The notes below the pieces were generated by a model that made no database searches, was not told the DNA's origin, and saw nothing but the letters and a program-made list of their open reading frames with translations. A DNA stretch of 38,652 bases from Pseudomonadota bacterium (GTDB taxonomy: Bacteria; Myxococcota_A; Polyangia; Haliangiales; Haliangiaceae): positions 1 to 38,652 of the forward strand of contig JAEYYY010000395.1 in the NCBI GenBank assembly GCA_023430775.1, in the 5' to 3' direction. Positions 24,924 through 34,887 of the stretch are shown here, in pieces. Numbering within the stretch: the first letter of the stretch is position 1; each line of letters opens with the position of its first letter. The position numbers were made by a program, and so were the translations under genes.

Positions 24924-25689
24924 ACCCTGGCCGCGGCCGAACTACACGACGGGCGGCCAGCCGGCATCGATCGCGCTGATCGCGCTGTCGACGGTGAAGC
25001 TCCCCGATCCGCTGCCGATCTCGCGCACCAAGCACGGCATGCCGGTGTCGGGCGAGGGCCCCGAAGCGATCGGGCTCGCGGTTCGCGATCGCGCCGACTC
25101 CGCCAGCTTCTACGACGAGGTGGTCGCGCCGTTCACCGACCTGATCACCGGTGACCTCGGCGACGATGCGATGGCGCGCGCTCGCGAGACCCAGCACGCC
25201 TACGTGATCGAGGGCGAGCTGCCGGATCCCGACGACCTCGGCCACGTCCAGGCCGCATGGGCGCTCGCGAAGTGCGTGTGCGAGGAAGGCGCGTTCCTCG
25301 TGATCGATGTCTACGCCGCGCGCGCCCACCTCGGCAGCGAGGTCAGCGCGCTCGCACCGGATCGCGCGTTCGACGTCATGCACGAGGTCACGCTGTTCTT
25401 CGAGGAGCAAGGCGACGGCAAGCTCGCGGCGTGGTCGCTCGGCTGCTGCAAGTTCGGCCGCCCCGAGCTCGTCGTGCTCGACGTCCCCGTCGACGCTGCC
25501 ACCGAGGCCGCGCTGCTGTTGCGCGACGTCGCGCAGACGCTGGCAACGGGTGAACGGATCGAGCCCGGTGACATGGTGGCGGCGCCGGATGGCCGCACGC
25601 TGGTCGCCGCGCGGTTCGCGCCGGAATCGGCGCCGGTCGTCGCGATCGAGGGCGCGGCGATCCTGCTCCAGCCCGCCGCGAGCTCCTAG
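24916..25689 (+). CDS. Protein of unknown function, coupled to the acyl-CoA synthetase
   Basis: 257 aa, soluble, acidic, without signal peptide or membrane segment. It starts 8 bp inside the 3' end of the synthetase gene. It has a mixed alpha/beta look with hydrophobic strands (ASIALIALSTVKLPDP, GAFLVIDVYAA, PELVVLDVPVD, PVVAIEGAAILLQPA). Cys occur as CVCEEG and GCCKFG. The pattern loosely resembles suppressor-of-fused/DUF4261-type proteins but I would not assign it. Tight coupling to acyl-CoA synthesis suggests an accessory role in lipid metabolism; that is positional inference only. It overlaps the convergent CxxCH lipoprotein gene by 4 bp at the 3' ends. Confidence 0.75.
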   Translation: MTEPWPRPNYTTGGQPASIALIALSTVKLPDPLPISRTKHGMPVSGEGPEAIGLAVRDRADSASFYDEVVAPFTDLITGDLGDDAMARARETQHAYVIEGELPDPDDLGHVQAAWALAKCVCEEGAFLVIDVYAARAHLGSEVSALAPDRAFDVMHEVTLFFEEQGDGKLAAWSLGCCKFGRPELVVLDVPVDAATEAALLLRDVAQTLATGERIEPGDMVAAPDGRTLVAARFAPESAPVVAIEGAAILLQPAASS

Positions 25690-26243
25690 TTCTCGAGGGT
25701 CGGCGGGCCGCAGGTGCCTGCTTGCTGGCGCGCGATCGCCAGCTCGTACCACGCGTTCAGCGCGACCAGCCCCGGTGCGACGTCGAACGACGGATGCTCG
25801 GCGTGCGGCGCGACGCGCGTCGACACCTTCGTCAGGCTCTGCTCGGCGACGATGATCTTCGGCTCGCCGGGGATCGAGGCATCGATCGCGAAGTACTGCA
25901 GCAGGTAGAACTTGTCCGTCGTGATGGTCTCGAAGAACAGCTGATCGTCGGCGGCGACGAAGCCGAATTCGCCGACGCCGTGGCAGCTCGAGCACGCGCC
26001 GCCGGAGCTGCTCAGGCTGCGCCACGTCGAGCCCATGTTCGCCGCCTGGAAGTCCTCGAACGTCAGACAGCCGGAGAACGCGGCGAGGGCCTGCGCGAAG
26101 CCGTTGTCGAACGGCGGCTCGGGGAACGGGAACGCCGGGTCGTCGATCACCGGGTCGGCCGTCGGCGGTTCCACCGGATCGGGGGACTGGCCATCGCCGA
26201 GGCACGCGGTCGCGAGCAGGGGCAAGAGGAGGCTGGCACGCAT
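25686..26243 (-). CDS. CxxCH (cytochrome-c-type) lipoprotein
   Basis: 185 aa from ATG 26243 (MRASLLLPLLATACLGDG, lipobox ATAC). A Pro/Asp-rich linker leads to a single CSSCH heme-attachment motif (GGACSSCHGVGEFG) near residue 85, followed by hydrophobic strand/helix segments and a final Cys (AGTCGPP). One CxxCH implies one covalent heme. A distal Met ligand is not obvious, so it may be a truncated or atypical cytochrome c of the type found in outer-surface electron-transfer or oxidase modules. The upstream frame extension is Pro-rich and not signal-like. It is the last gene of the long minus-strand block, 139 bp after the MoaD-like gene. Confidence 0.75.
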   Translation of the reverse strand: MRASLLLPLLATACLGDGQSPDPVEPPTADPVIDDPAFPFPEPPFDNGFAQALAAFSGCLTFEDFQAANMGSTWRSLSSSGGACSSCHGVGEFGFVAADDQLFFETITTDKFYLLQYFAIDASIPGEPKIIVAEQSLTKVSTRVAPHAEHPSFDVAPGLVALNAWYELAIARQQAGTCGPPTLEN

Positions 26244-26382
26244 CGCCGGAGGTGGTGCAACGCACGGGCCGACGCGGACACCAGTCGTCTCGGTCGGTTG
26301 CTCGCCGGGGTGTGGCGAGCCTCCCTCCAGCACCGGGTGAGCACTCACCTCTCAGATTTCAGATGCGCGATCCGTGCACCGC

Positions 26383-26682
26383 TCAGCCACCCGCGAGCGG
26401 CGCGAGCAGATAGATCTCGTCGCCGTCGGCGAGCACGCGCTCGCGATGCTCGGCGATCGGGCAGCGCTCGCCGTTGAGCATCATCGTGTCGTGCAGATGC
26501 GGTGAATTCTCGAGCGCCTCGCGCAGCGGGATGCGCTTGCCTTCAGCGAGCTCGACCAGCGCGCCGAGCGTCGTGCCGGGCGGCACGCGGAGCGTCTCGT
26601 CGACATCCTTCCAGTCGTCGCCGATCCGGCCGCGGATCAGGATGTGGACCTTGATCTGATCCTTCTTGCCGAACAGGCCCAT
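26383..26682 (-). CDS. MoaD/ThiS-family ubiquitin-like sulfur carrier with C-terminal GG
   Basis: 99 aa with the beta-grasp pattern (IKVHILIRGRIG, TLRVPPGTTLGALVELAEG, MMLNGERCPIAEHRERVLADGDEIYLLAPLAGG). The protein ends in the diglycine that sulfur carriers need for adenylation and thiocarboxylation. The gene starts 6 bp after the aldehyde oxidoreductase stop. A MoaD-like gene next to an AOR-family gene is a known arrangement and points to a dedicated role in making or inserting the tungsto- or molybdopterin cofactor. The N-terminal GLFGKKDQ is an extra short extension. The start is fixed by the ATG at 26682. Confidence 0.87.
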   Translation of the reverse strand: MGLFGKKDQIKVHILIRGRIGDDWKDVDETLRVPPGTTLGALVELAEGKRIPLREALENSPHLHDTMMLNGERCPIAEHRERVLADGDEIYLLAPLAGG

Positions 26683-26688
26683 GACTGA

Positions 26689-28719
<2,031 letters not shown>

Positions 28720-28744
28720 GGCGGCAGTGTAGCCCCTGGCCGCG

Positions 28745-30289
28745 TCAGTTCGTAAAGGCGTACCCGGCGATCAGCGCCCCGTAGAACCGCAGCATCGTGG
28801 TCAGGTCGACGTCGGTGATCTTGAGCCCGACTCCGAGGAAGTAGTCGCGTCCGAACTTGAGCTCGGAGAAGTACTCGGGGACCGGGGTATTTCCGAGGCG
28901 GATCGGCAGCTCGCCCGGCTCGTTGAGCGCGTCGTCGACCCCGGCCAGGATGTACAGCGAGCGGAACACCGCGAACGCGGCGGCCACCTTGAGGCGCGGC
29001 GTGCGCGTGAACGAGCCGAACAGGTCGGTCGACATCCGCAGTCGGTTCTTGAAGAACAGCGCGTCGATGCCGACACCGGGTGACGAATCCTTGAGCCCGG
29101 CGCGCAGCTGGAGATTGCCGATCCGCTTGCCGAACTGCAGCGTGAACCGCAGCTCGTCCTCGATCGTCTGCCGGCGCGTGAAGTCGTCGGATCCGGGCAC
29201 CTCGGACAGGTCCGCGAACGGATCGCCGCCGAGCGCGCTCTTCTCGAACTCGACGAGATAGAACTTGTCCTTGCGCGCGTAGATCTCGGCGCTCGCGTAG
29301 ACGCGGATGCTGCGCTGCCGGATGTTGGCCTCGAAGCGACCGCCGATCCACGACTTGAAGCGCTGCATCCCTGCGACGCCTTCGCGCGCGTCGTCGGTGA
29401 AGTCTTCCATCGTGTTGCCGAGCTCGGGGTCGTTGATCAACCGGCCGAGCGTGCCCTTGAAGTCATCGCCGCGACCCTCGTCGATCGTCGACACCACTTC
29501 CTGCATGTCGGCGAGCGTCTCGTCGGCGCGATCGAAGCCTTTGCGTGCATCGGTCAGCGCGGTGACGATGCCCTCCTTGCCATCCTTGATGCTGCCGCGC
29601 GCCGACACGATGGCGTCGTCGAAGCTCTTCAGCCGCTTCGCCACCGTCGGCACGGCATCGCTGACGGCCTCGGCCGCCGACGCGGTGCCGTTCTCGAACC
29701 GCTCCATCGCCTTCTCGGCATCGGCGAGCCCGCTCTCGATCCGGCCCTCGGCGAGCCACGCGTCGGTGTCGTTGATGGTCTGCTGGATCGAGCCATTGAC
29801 CCGCTTGCGGCCGTCGAGCATGAAGCGATGGACGCGCTCGAGCGCGTTATCGATCTTCGGCATCGCGCGCGCGATCGTGCGCAGCGTGGCATCGGTGGAG
29901 CCACCTTCCTCGACGTGCGCGATCGGCTGGCCGCTGAGCAACAGGTCCGGCGAGCTGCCGCGGATGATCTCGATGTAGCTGTCCTTGAACAGCGAATCCG
30001 CGCGCCGGGTGACGAACGAATCGACCGGCAGCTCGATGCCGTCGGTCAGCCGCAGATCGACGCGCGCGAACTGGCCTTCGATCGTCAGCCCGACGATGTC
30101 GCCGACCCGGACGCCCATCATCATCACCGCCGAGCCCGGCTGCAGCTTCGACGCGTCGCGGAACCGCACCGACGTCAGGAACGAGCCGCCGACCTGGGGA
30201 TCCGGCACTCGCGATCGGAGCAGCAAGAAGCCGCCTCCGATGACGAGGAGCACCACCGTGATGGTGGTCAGCCGAGAGACCCAGCGCAC
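28745..30289 (-). CDS. MCE/MlaD-domain protein with helical linker and barrel-like C-terminus
   Basis: 514 aa from a GTG start. One N-terminal membrane anchor (~8-27) leads to an MCE domain (~35-110; FRDASKLQPGSAVMMMGVRVGDIVGL). Then comes a long helical region (~125-300, heptad-like, few Pro) and a strand-rich end (~305-514: SIRVYASAEIYARKD, LRFTLQFGKRIGNLQLRAGL, LKVAAAFAVFRSLYILAGV, YFLGVGLKITDVDLTTML) of amphipathic strands resembling an outer-membrane barrel. The same order (anchor, MCE, helices, barrel) has been described for Veillonella MlaD, which bridges both membranes alone to move lipids. No MlaE/MlaF gene is adjacent. Inference: a one-protein trans-envelope lipid bridge. Confidence 0.8.
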   Translation of the reverse strand: MRWVSRLTTITVVLLVIGGGFLLLRSRVPDPQVGGSFLTSVRFRDASKLQPGSAVMMMGVRVGDIVGLTIEGQFARVDLRLTDGIELPVDSFVTRRADSLFKDSYIEIIRGSSPDLLLSGQPIAHVEEGGSTDATLRTIARAMPKIDNALERVHRFMLDGRKRVNGSIQQTINDTDAWLAEGRIESGLADAEKAMERFENGTASAAEAVSDAVPTVAKRLKSFDDAIVSARGSIKDGKEGIVTALTDARKGFDRADETLADMQEVVSTIDEGRGDDFKGTLGRLINDPELGNTMEDFTDDAREGVAGMQRFKSWIGGRFEANIRQRSIRVYASAEIYARKDKFYLVEFEKSALGGDPFADLSEVPGSDDFTRRQTIEDELRFTLQFGKRIGNLQLRAGLKDSSPGVGIDALFFKNRLRMSTDLFGSFTRTPRLKVAAAFAVFRSLYILAGVDDALNEPGELPIRLGNTPVPEYFSELKFGRDYFLGVGLKITDVDLTTMLRFYGALIAGYAFTN

Positions 30290-30303
30290 GTCGCGAGTCT
30301 AGC

Positions 30304-31275
30304 CTACCTCTCGCAGTCGAGAGTCAGCTCGATCGTGGGACCGTGATCGATGACCTCGAAATCCTCGACGGCAAGATCTGCCAGATCGCGGGGTTCCAGG
30401 AGGCCGTCCCACTTCGCCGTCGAGTAGCGGTCGCTCGCCGCGGTCAGGGCGATGTTGCCGCCATCCGCGTGATACATGCCGTACTTCTGCATCGCCCGGG
30501 CGACCACCCGCGCACCCTCGCTCGGCAAGGTCTCGAGCGGGTAGTCGGCGCGCAGCCGGAGGTGGACGCCGTACGCGACCGCATCGTCGCCACCGTCGGT
30601 GAACGTGCCGTGCGTCGCCGGGCGGACGTAGCCGACCTTCGGGCGATCGTTCGGCAGGATGAACCGGATCGCGTGATCGATCTCGCCGGCGGCGACCTCG
30701 TCGGCGGTGAACAGCATCGGCGCGATCGGGAACCCGGAGGCGTCGGCGCTGGTGCACTGATCGCCGCGCAGCGTGTCGGGATACGCGACCGTGGTGTCCC
30801 ACACCGCGAGGCAGCCGCCGAGGAAGTCGCCGCTGCTGATGTCGGCGCGATACATCTCGTAGAGCGAGCCGCGCGACGGCGAGAACACCAGCAGGTGGCA
30901 ATCGCCGCCGCCGCACTCGTAATCCGCCGAGCCCTCGACGTTGCCGCCCGCGGGGATCGGCATCTCGACGTGATCGCAATCGGGATCGTAGAAGAAGTCG
31001 TCGTTCTTCTCGAACGAGCGCAGCGGCGTGTTCTCGTCGGCGAGCAGCACGTCGATCGAGAAGTCGATCTGCATGGTGTCGCCGTTGCCCCAGCCACCCG
31101 CCGCACGCAGCGCCGCGATCTGCGACTCGCTGTTCGCCGCCGGCGCGACGGCGGAGACGTCCTGGTTGAAGAACATCGGCTGCTCGAAGAACGGCCCCGG
31201 TGCGCCCACCGCGATGCCACCCCCCGGATCGCTCCCACACGCAGCCAGCACCATGCACAACCCTGCTCGACGCAT
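30304..31275 (-). CDS. Secreted lipoprotein of an unnamed conserved family
   Basis: 323 aa; lipobox LAAC (MRRAGLCMVLAACGSDP). The body shows blocks I associate with a family of uncharacterised secreted proteins in soil bacteria and fungi: CHLLVFSPSRGSLYEMYRAD, SADASGFPIAPMLFTADEV, IDHAIRFILPNDRP and VVARAMQKYGMYHADGGN. In that family the protein is strand-rich, probably a beta-sandwich, and its function is unknown. Polar and aromatic conserved positions suggest a carbohydrate-active or binding role, but no catalytic pair is established. It is 14 bp upstream of the MCE gene and 29 bp downstream of the FecR-like gene, so it belongs to the same envelope operon. Confidence 0.7.
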   Translation of the reverse strand: MRRAGLCMVLAACGSDPGGGIAVGAPGPFFEQPMFFNQDVSAVAPAANSESQIAALRAAGGWGNGDTMQIDFSIDVLLADENTPLRSFEKNDDFFYDPDCDHVEMPIPAGGNVEGSADYECGGGDCHLLVFSPSRGSLYEMYRADISSGDFLGGCLAVWDTTVAYPDTLRGDQCTSADASGFPIAPMLFTADEVAAGEIDHAIRFILPNDRPKVGYVRPATHGTFTDGGDDAVAYGVHLRLRADYPLETLPSEGARVVARAMQKYGMYHADGGNIALTAASDRYSTAKWDGLLEPRDLADLAVEDFEVIDHGPTIELTLDCER

Positions 31276-31304
31276 GGGCGCATCGTACGCCAGATCGAAG
31301 AACG

Positions 31305-33212
31305 CTAGTTGCCGCCGCGTCGCAGGTAGTAATGCACGCCACGCTGCGGGTGAGACAGCCGGATCGCGAGCGCACGTCCCGGCGGCGCGCCGACCTTGGC
31401 GATGAACCGACGGGCGCTGTCGAGCGGGATCGTCGCGCCGTCGACGGCAGCCGTCCAGCCCGGCACGACCGAGCCCTTGACGTCGACGTCACCGGCCCAC
31501 GGTTTTCCGTTCACCGGCAGCTCGATGTAGACCTGCGGCGCGGTGTTGTCGAACTGGATCCTGAGCGAGTTCGTCTTGTCCTGCTTCACGCCGTCGCGAT
31601 CGAACCAGTAGGTGTAGACGCCCTCCGACAGCTGCTTGCCCTCGATCTTGAGCTTGGTCGAATTCGACTTGAACGTGGTGTCCTTGCCACCGCGCGCGAG
31701 GTGAAGCACGAAGTTGTTGCCGGCCCCCGGGAACGTGACGCCGATGTCGGGGATCACGCTCTGGTAGCCGATCGTCCACTGCATGCCGTTCGGCGTGAAC
31801 GGCGACACCCCGGGTTTGTCGGGCAACCGGCGGGTTCCGCCGTCGGCGATCACCACGATCCGGCCGGACGCGACCGCGCCGCCTTCCCCGGCGGCCGTCG
31901 TGCAGCGGAGCCGGTATGACCAGCCGCCGGTCTTGACGAGGTGGTTCGCGAACTCCTTGCCGGCGCTGACCTTCGCGGTGCGGAACCGCGGATCGCGATC
32001 CATCTCGATGATGCCGCCGGTCGGACACTTGCCGCCGAACTGGAACTGGATCGCGGTGGGTGGCCGAGGATCGTGGATCGTGAAGTTGCCCTCGCCGGCG
32101 ACGATGCGGAAATCGAAGTAGCTCGGGATCGCCTCGAGCGGCCGGATCTGACCGGTCCTGAGCAGCGTCGCGCTCTCGCCGCGATTCATGTCGAGCTGGC
32201 TGCCACCGGTGCCGGTCAGCCGACCCGCGCCGCGCGCGATCGTCACCTTGACGCCGCCGCCGCCGCCATCGAGCTTCACCTCGGCGGGGTTGTTCGGCGT
32301 GCTCTTGAGCGCGATCGCACCGCCGGGCAAGCCGATCGCGCCCTCGCCCGTTGCCGTGCCGTCGCCGACCTCGAGATCGATCGTCGACTTGTCGGTGACC
32401 AGCGCGCGCGATCCGCCGGCCATCGCCAGCATCGCGCCGCTCGCCGTCAGCTTCGCGGTGGTCCCGGCGCCGAGCCGGACCTTCGCACCCTGCGGGACCT
32501 CCGATTGTCCCTCGGGGAGCGGCGCCCACTTGGTCTCGCCGGCGATCAGCATCTCGCCCTTCTTACCGGTGACCTCGATCGAGGCGCCGGTGGTGGCGAC
32601 CGTTGGCGCATCTGGCGGCGCGTCGGGGACGCCGGCGTCGGCGGGCCCGGCGTCGGCGGTGACCGGCACCGGCTTGACCTCGGTCTCGAGCGTGAAGCCC
32701 TTGTCGAGCTCGAGCACGGTGGTGACACCCGACAGGCTCGTCACCTCGGCGTTACCGAGCGTCAGCTTGATCTCGGCGGTGCCGCCCGCCTTCGCGGTGA
32801 TCCGGACCCTGCCGTTGCTGCCGAGCTTCACCGCACCGACATCGAGGTCGACGTTGCCGGAGCCCGACAGGTCGATCGCACCGAGCTCGACGGAGATCCG
32901 GCTCTGACCTTGCTTGCCGCCGAACCGCAGCACGGTGTGCTTCTGCATCGCGATCTGGGCGCCGCCGACCAGCGACAGCTCGGCGCCGCCATCCGCCGTG
33001 CGCGCGGCATCACCGAGGAAGTAGCCGGTGCCGATCGACGCGCCCGCCCACGTGCTCTCGCCGGCGGCCTGACGATCGACCGGACCGTCGGCCTTCTCGA
33101 GCGTCGCGATCGCCTGCTCCTTGCTGCCGCACATGCCGCACGCGGCCAGCGCGAGCCCACTCCACACGATCAACGCGATGCAGATCGATGTGAAACGGGA
33201 CGTCGGTCGCAT
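31305..33212 (-). CDS. FecR-like domain lipoprotein (large)
   Basis: 635 aa; lipobox LAAC (Cys25 in LALAACGMCGS), with GGAG just before the ATG. Two FecR-type beta-helical units are visible: ~40-175 (GAELSLVGGAQIAMQKHTVLRF, ISVELGAIDLSG) and ~210-345 (GAKVRLGAGTTAKLTASGAM, VKVTIARGAGRLTG), joined by a Pro/Asp/Ala linker. The C-terminal ~250 residues (NFTIHDPRPPTAIQFQFGGK, NFVLHLARGGKDTTFKSN) look like Ig-type sandwiches. Free-standing FecR proteins in delta-type bacteria often accompany outer-membrane partners rather than sigma factors. It starts 15 bp after a barrel protein gene, so the two probably form one envelope complex. No sigma factor or TonB receptor is near. Confidence 0.75.
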   Translation of the reverse strand: MRPTSRFTSICIALIVWSGLALAACGMCGSKEQAIATLEKADGPVDRQAAGESTWAGASIGTGYFLGDAARTADGGAELSLVGGAQIAMQKHTVLRFGGKQGQSRISVELGAIDLSGSGNVDLDVGAVKLGSNGRVRITAKAGGTAEIKLTLGNAEVTSLSGVTTVLELDKGFTLETEVKPVPVTADAGPADAGVPDAPPDAPTVATTGASIEVTGKKGEMLIAGETKWAPLPEGQSEVPQGAKVRLGAGTTAKLTASGAMLAMAGGSRALVTDKSTIDLEVGDGTATGEGAIGLPGGAIALKSTPNNPAEVKLDGGGGGVKVTIARGAGRLTGTGGSQLDMNRGESATLLRTGQIRPLEAIPSYFDFRIVAGEGNFTIHDPRPPTAIQFQFGGKCPTGGIIEMDRDPRFRTAKVSAGKEFANHLVKTGGWSYRLRCTTAAGEGGAVASGRIVVIADGGTRRLPDKPGVSPFTPNGMQWTIGYQSVIPDIGVTFPGAGNNFVLHLARGGKDTTFKSNSTKLKIEGKQLSEGVYTYWFDRDGVKQDKTNSLRIQFDNTAPQVYIELPVNGKPWAGDVDVKGSVVPGWTAAVDGATIPLDSARRFIAKVGAPPGRALAIRLSHPQRGVHYYLRRGGN

Positions 33213-33227
33213 GATCTCCGTGCGTGG

Positions 33228-34835
33228 CTACTTGCTGAGCTCGAAGTTCTTGACCACCACGGCGCTCTGCTCGATGACGACGTCGAGCGTCTGATCCTTG
33301 AAGCCGCCGCCCTTCGCGGTGGCCTTGTAGGTGCCCGGCTGCAGATCGATCGAGACGTTGCCATCGGCATCGGACACCGCGCTCGCCCCACCCGGCTCGA
33401 GCGTGATGGTGACGCCGGCGAGCGGCTTGCCGGTTCCCGCGGCGCGCACCACGGCCTTGAACTGACCGGGCGGCAGCACCGGATCGAGCGTGAACGTCGG
33501 CACCTTGTTGTCCTTGCCCGGGTTCAGCGTGACCGTGGTGGTCTTCGGCTTCTTGCCGTCGACCTCGACGGTGATCTCCGCGCCGGTGTCGTCGAGCTCG
33601 GTCTTGCCGTTGACCGTCTTGCCGATCGGCACGCCGGCCACCGTCCACTCGCCCTTCTCGTCGCTGACCGCCTTGCCGGTGTTGTTCTTGAGGCGGACCG
33701 TGATCTTCGCGCCGGCGACCGGCTTGCCGGTGTCGTCGAGGACGTTGCCCGCGAGATCCGCGGTCACCGCCACGTTGACCGGCTTGCAGTTCTCGGGATT
33801 GGCGACGCAGTCGTTGGCCTCGATGCCGTTGCCGGTGGCGCGCTTGCCGCCGCCGAAGTGCGCGGTGATCGCGATGCCGCCGGTGAATGCGGGCTCGTAC
33901 GGGATCAGCGCGATGTTGCCGGCCATCACGTCGTCGGCGTCGGGCTTGCCGACCTTCGCGAGCTGGAGGAACGCGAACGCGCTCCACTGGTCGTTGAGGT
34001 GGAAGCCGCCGCTCAGCGCGGCACGCAGGATCGGCTTCGGCTTGTCGGGCGCGGTGATGCCGTCCGGCAGGTGCGCGCCGAAGAACAGATCCATGCTGCC
34101 CTCGACGCCGAGGTATGCCTTGTTGCCGAGCGGCAGCTGGTAGTGCAGCCCGGCGACCATCGCGTGGTAGTCCGATACGCCGAGCGAGACTCGATCCTCG
34201 GCGGACAGCAACATGCGGTTATCGTCGCCGTTATCGTCGACCACCGACTTCGCGGTGTTGTCGAGGCGGACGCCGGCGTTGAGCGACAGCCGGCCGGGAC
34301 CGGCGGTCACCGAGAACAGGCCGCGGGCCGCGACCGAGATCGCCGAGGCCGCGACCGACGGGGCATCTTTTCCCGGCACCAGGATCGTCAGCTGACCGCC
34401 GACCGCGATGTTGTCGAGCTTCTTCGATAGCCGGGCGATCAGCCGCGGATCGCCGACGTAGCCATCGTCGCCGTCGGGGTTGACGCCCTTGTGCTTGTCG
34501 AACCGACCGTCGAACGCGAGGCCGAGGGTGAGCAGGTCGATCGGCGCGAACGCGAAGGCGACGTCACCGATGCCGCGCGTGAGCTTGTGATCCGCCGACA
34601 GCAGCTTGTTGCGGAACCCGAAACCACCGATCACGCCGACGCCGAACACTCCCGCCGGCAAGCCATCCGCGCTCGGCGCTCGCAAGCCGCCGGGCATCGC
34701 GCCGTAGCCGAGGACCATCGGCGGTGGTGCGTCACTGACTCCCGCTGTCGACGCCGCGACATCGGGCGCCGGCTGTGCACGGGCTCCGACCGTCCACATG
34801 ACAAGGAGGGACGACGCGATTCCCCAGGAACGCAT
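33228..34835 (-). CDS. Outer-membrane barrel with two carboxypeptidase-regulatory-like domains
   Basis: 535 aa from ATG 34835 (MRSWGIASSLLVMWTVGARA, Sec signal); the frame is open 17 codons further but these are Arg-rich. Residues ~45-345 alternate amphipathic strands and turns (GVFGVGVIGGFGFRNKLL, DVAFAFAPIDLLTLGLAFDG, LHYQLPLGNKAYLGVEGSM), a beta-barrel. Residues ~355-535 hold two carboxypeptidase-regulatory-like Ig domains (GNVLDDTGKPVAGAKITV; GTGKPLAGVTITLEPGG with SDADGNVSIDLQPGTYKA). Note the inverted order: barrel first, Ig domains last, in the periplasm. It leads the envelope operon after the ABC permease (52 bp gap) and precedes the FecR-like gene by 15 bp. Confidence 0.78.
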   Translation of the reverse strand: MRSWGIASSLLVMWTVGARAQPAPDVAASTAGVSDAPPPMVLGYGAMPGGLRAPSADGLPAGVFGVGVIGGFGFRNKLLSADHKLTRGIGDVAFAFAPIDLLTLGLAFDGRFDKHKGVNPDGDDGYVGDPRLIARLSKKLDNIAVGGQLTILVPGKDAPSVAASAISVAARGLFSVTAGPGRLSLNAGVRLDNTAKSVVDDNGDDNRMLLSAEDRVSLGVSDYHAMVAGLHYQLPLGNKAYLGVEGSMDLFFGAHLPDGITAPDKPKPILRAALSGGFHLNDQWSAFAFLQLAKVGKPDADDVMAGNIALIPYEPAFTGGIAITAHFGGGKRATGNGIEANDCVANPENCKPVNVAVTADLAGNVLDDTGKPVAGAKITVRLKNNTGKAVSDEKGEWTVAGVPIGKTVNGKTELDDTGAEITVEVDGKKPKTTTVTLNPGKDNKVPTFTLDPVLPPGQFKAVVRAAGTGKPLAGVTITLEPGGASAVSDADGNVSIDLQPGTYKATAKGGGFKDQTLDVVIEQSAVVVKNFELSK

Positions 34836-34887
34836 TATCGAAAGTGTACGCGGCTTTTCACGGCGATTGCCAGCGCGGGGTCTCACT

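Noticed and set aside
31305..33212. Iron-transport anti-sigma regulator FecR
   Set aside because: No cytoplasmic anti-sigma part, no sigma factor or TonB receptor nearby; the protein is an outer lipoprotein with FecR-like repeats only.
31941..34430. 829-codon open frame on the plus strand opposite the FecR-like and barrel genes
   Set aside because: Low-complexity Arg/Leu/Asp composition, spans two real genes and their gap, no start signal.
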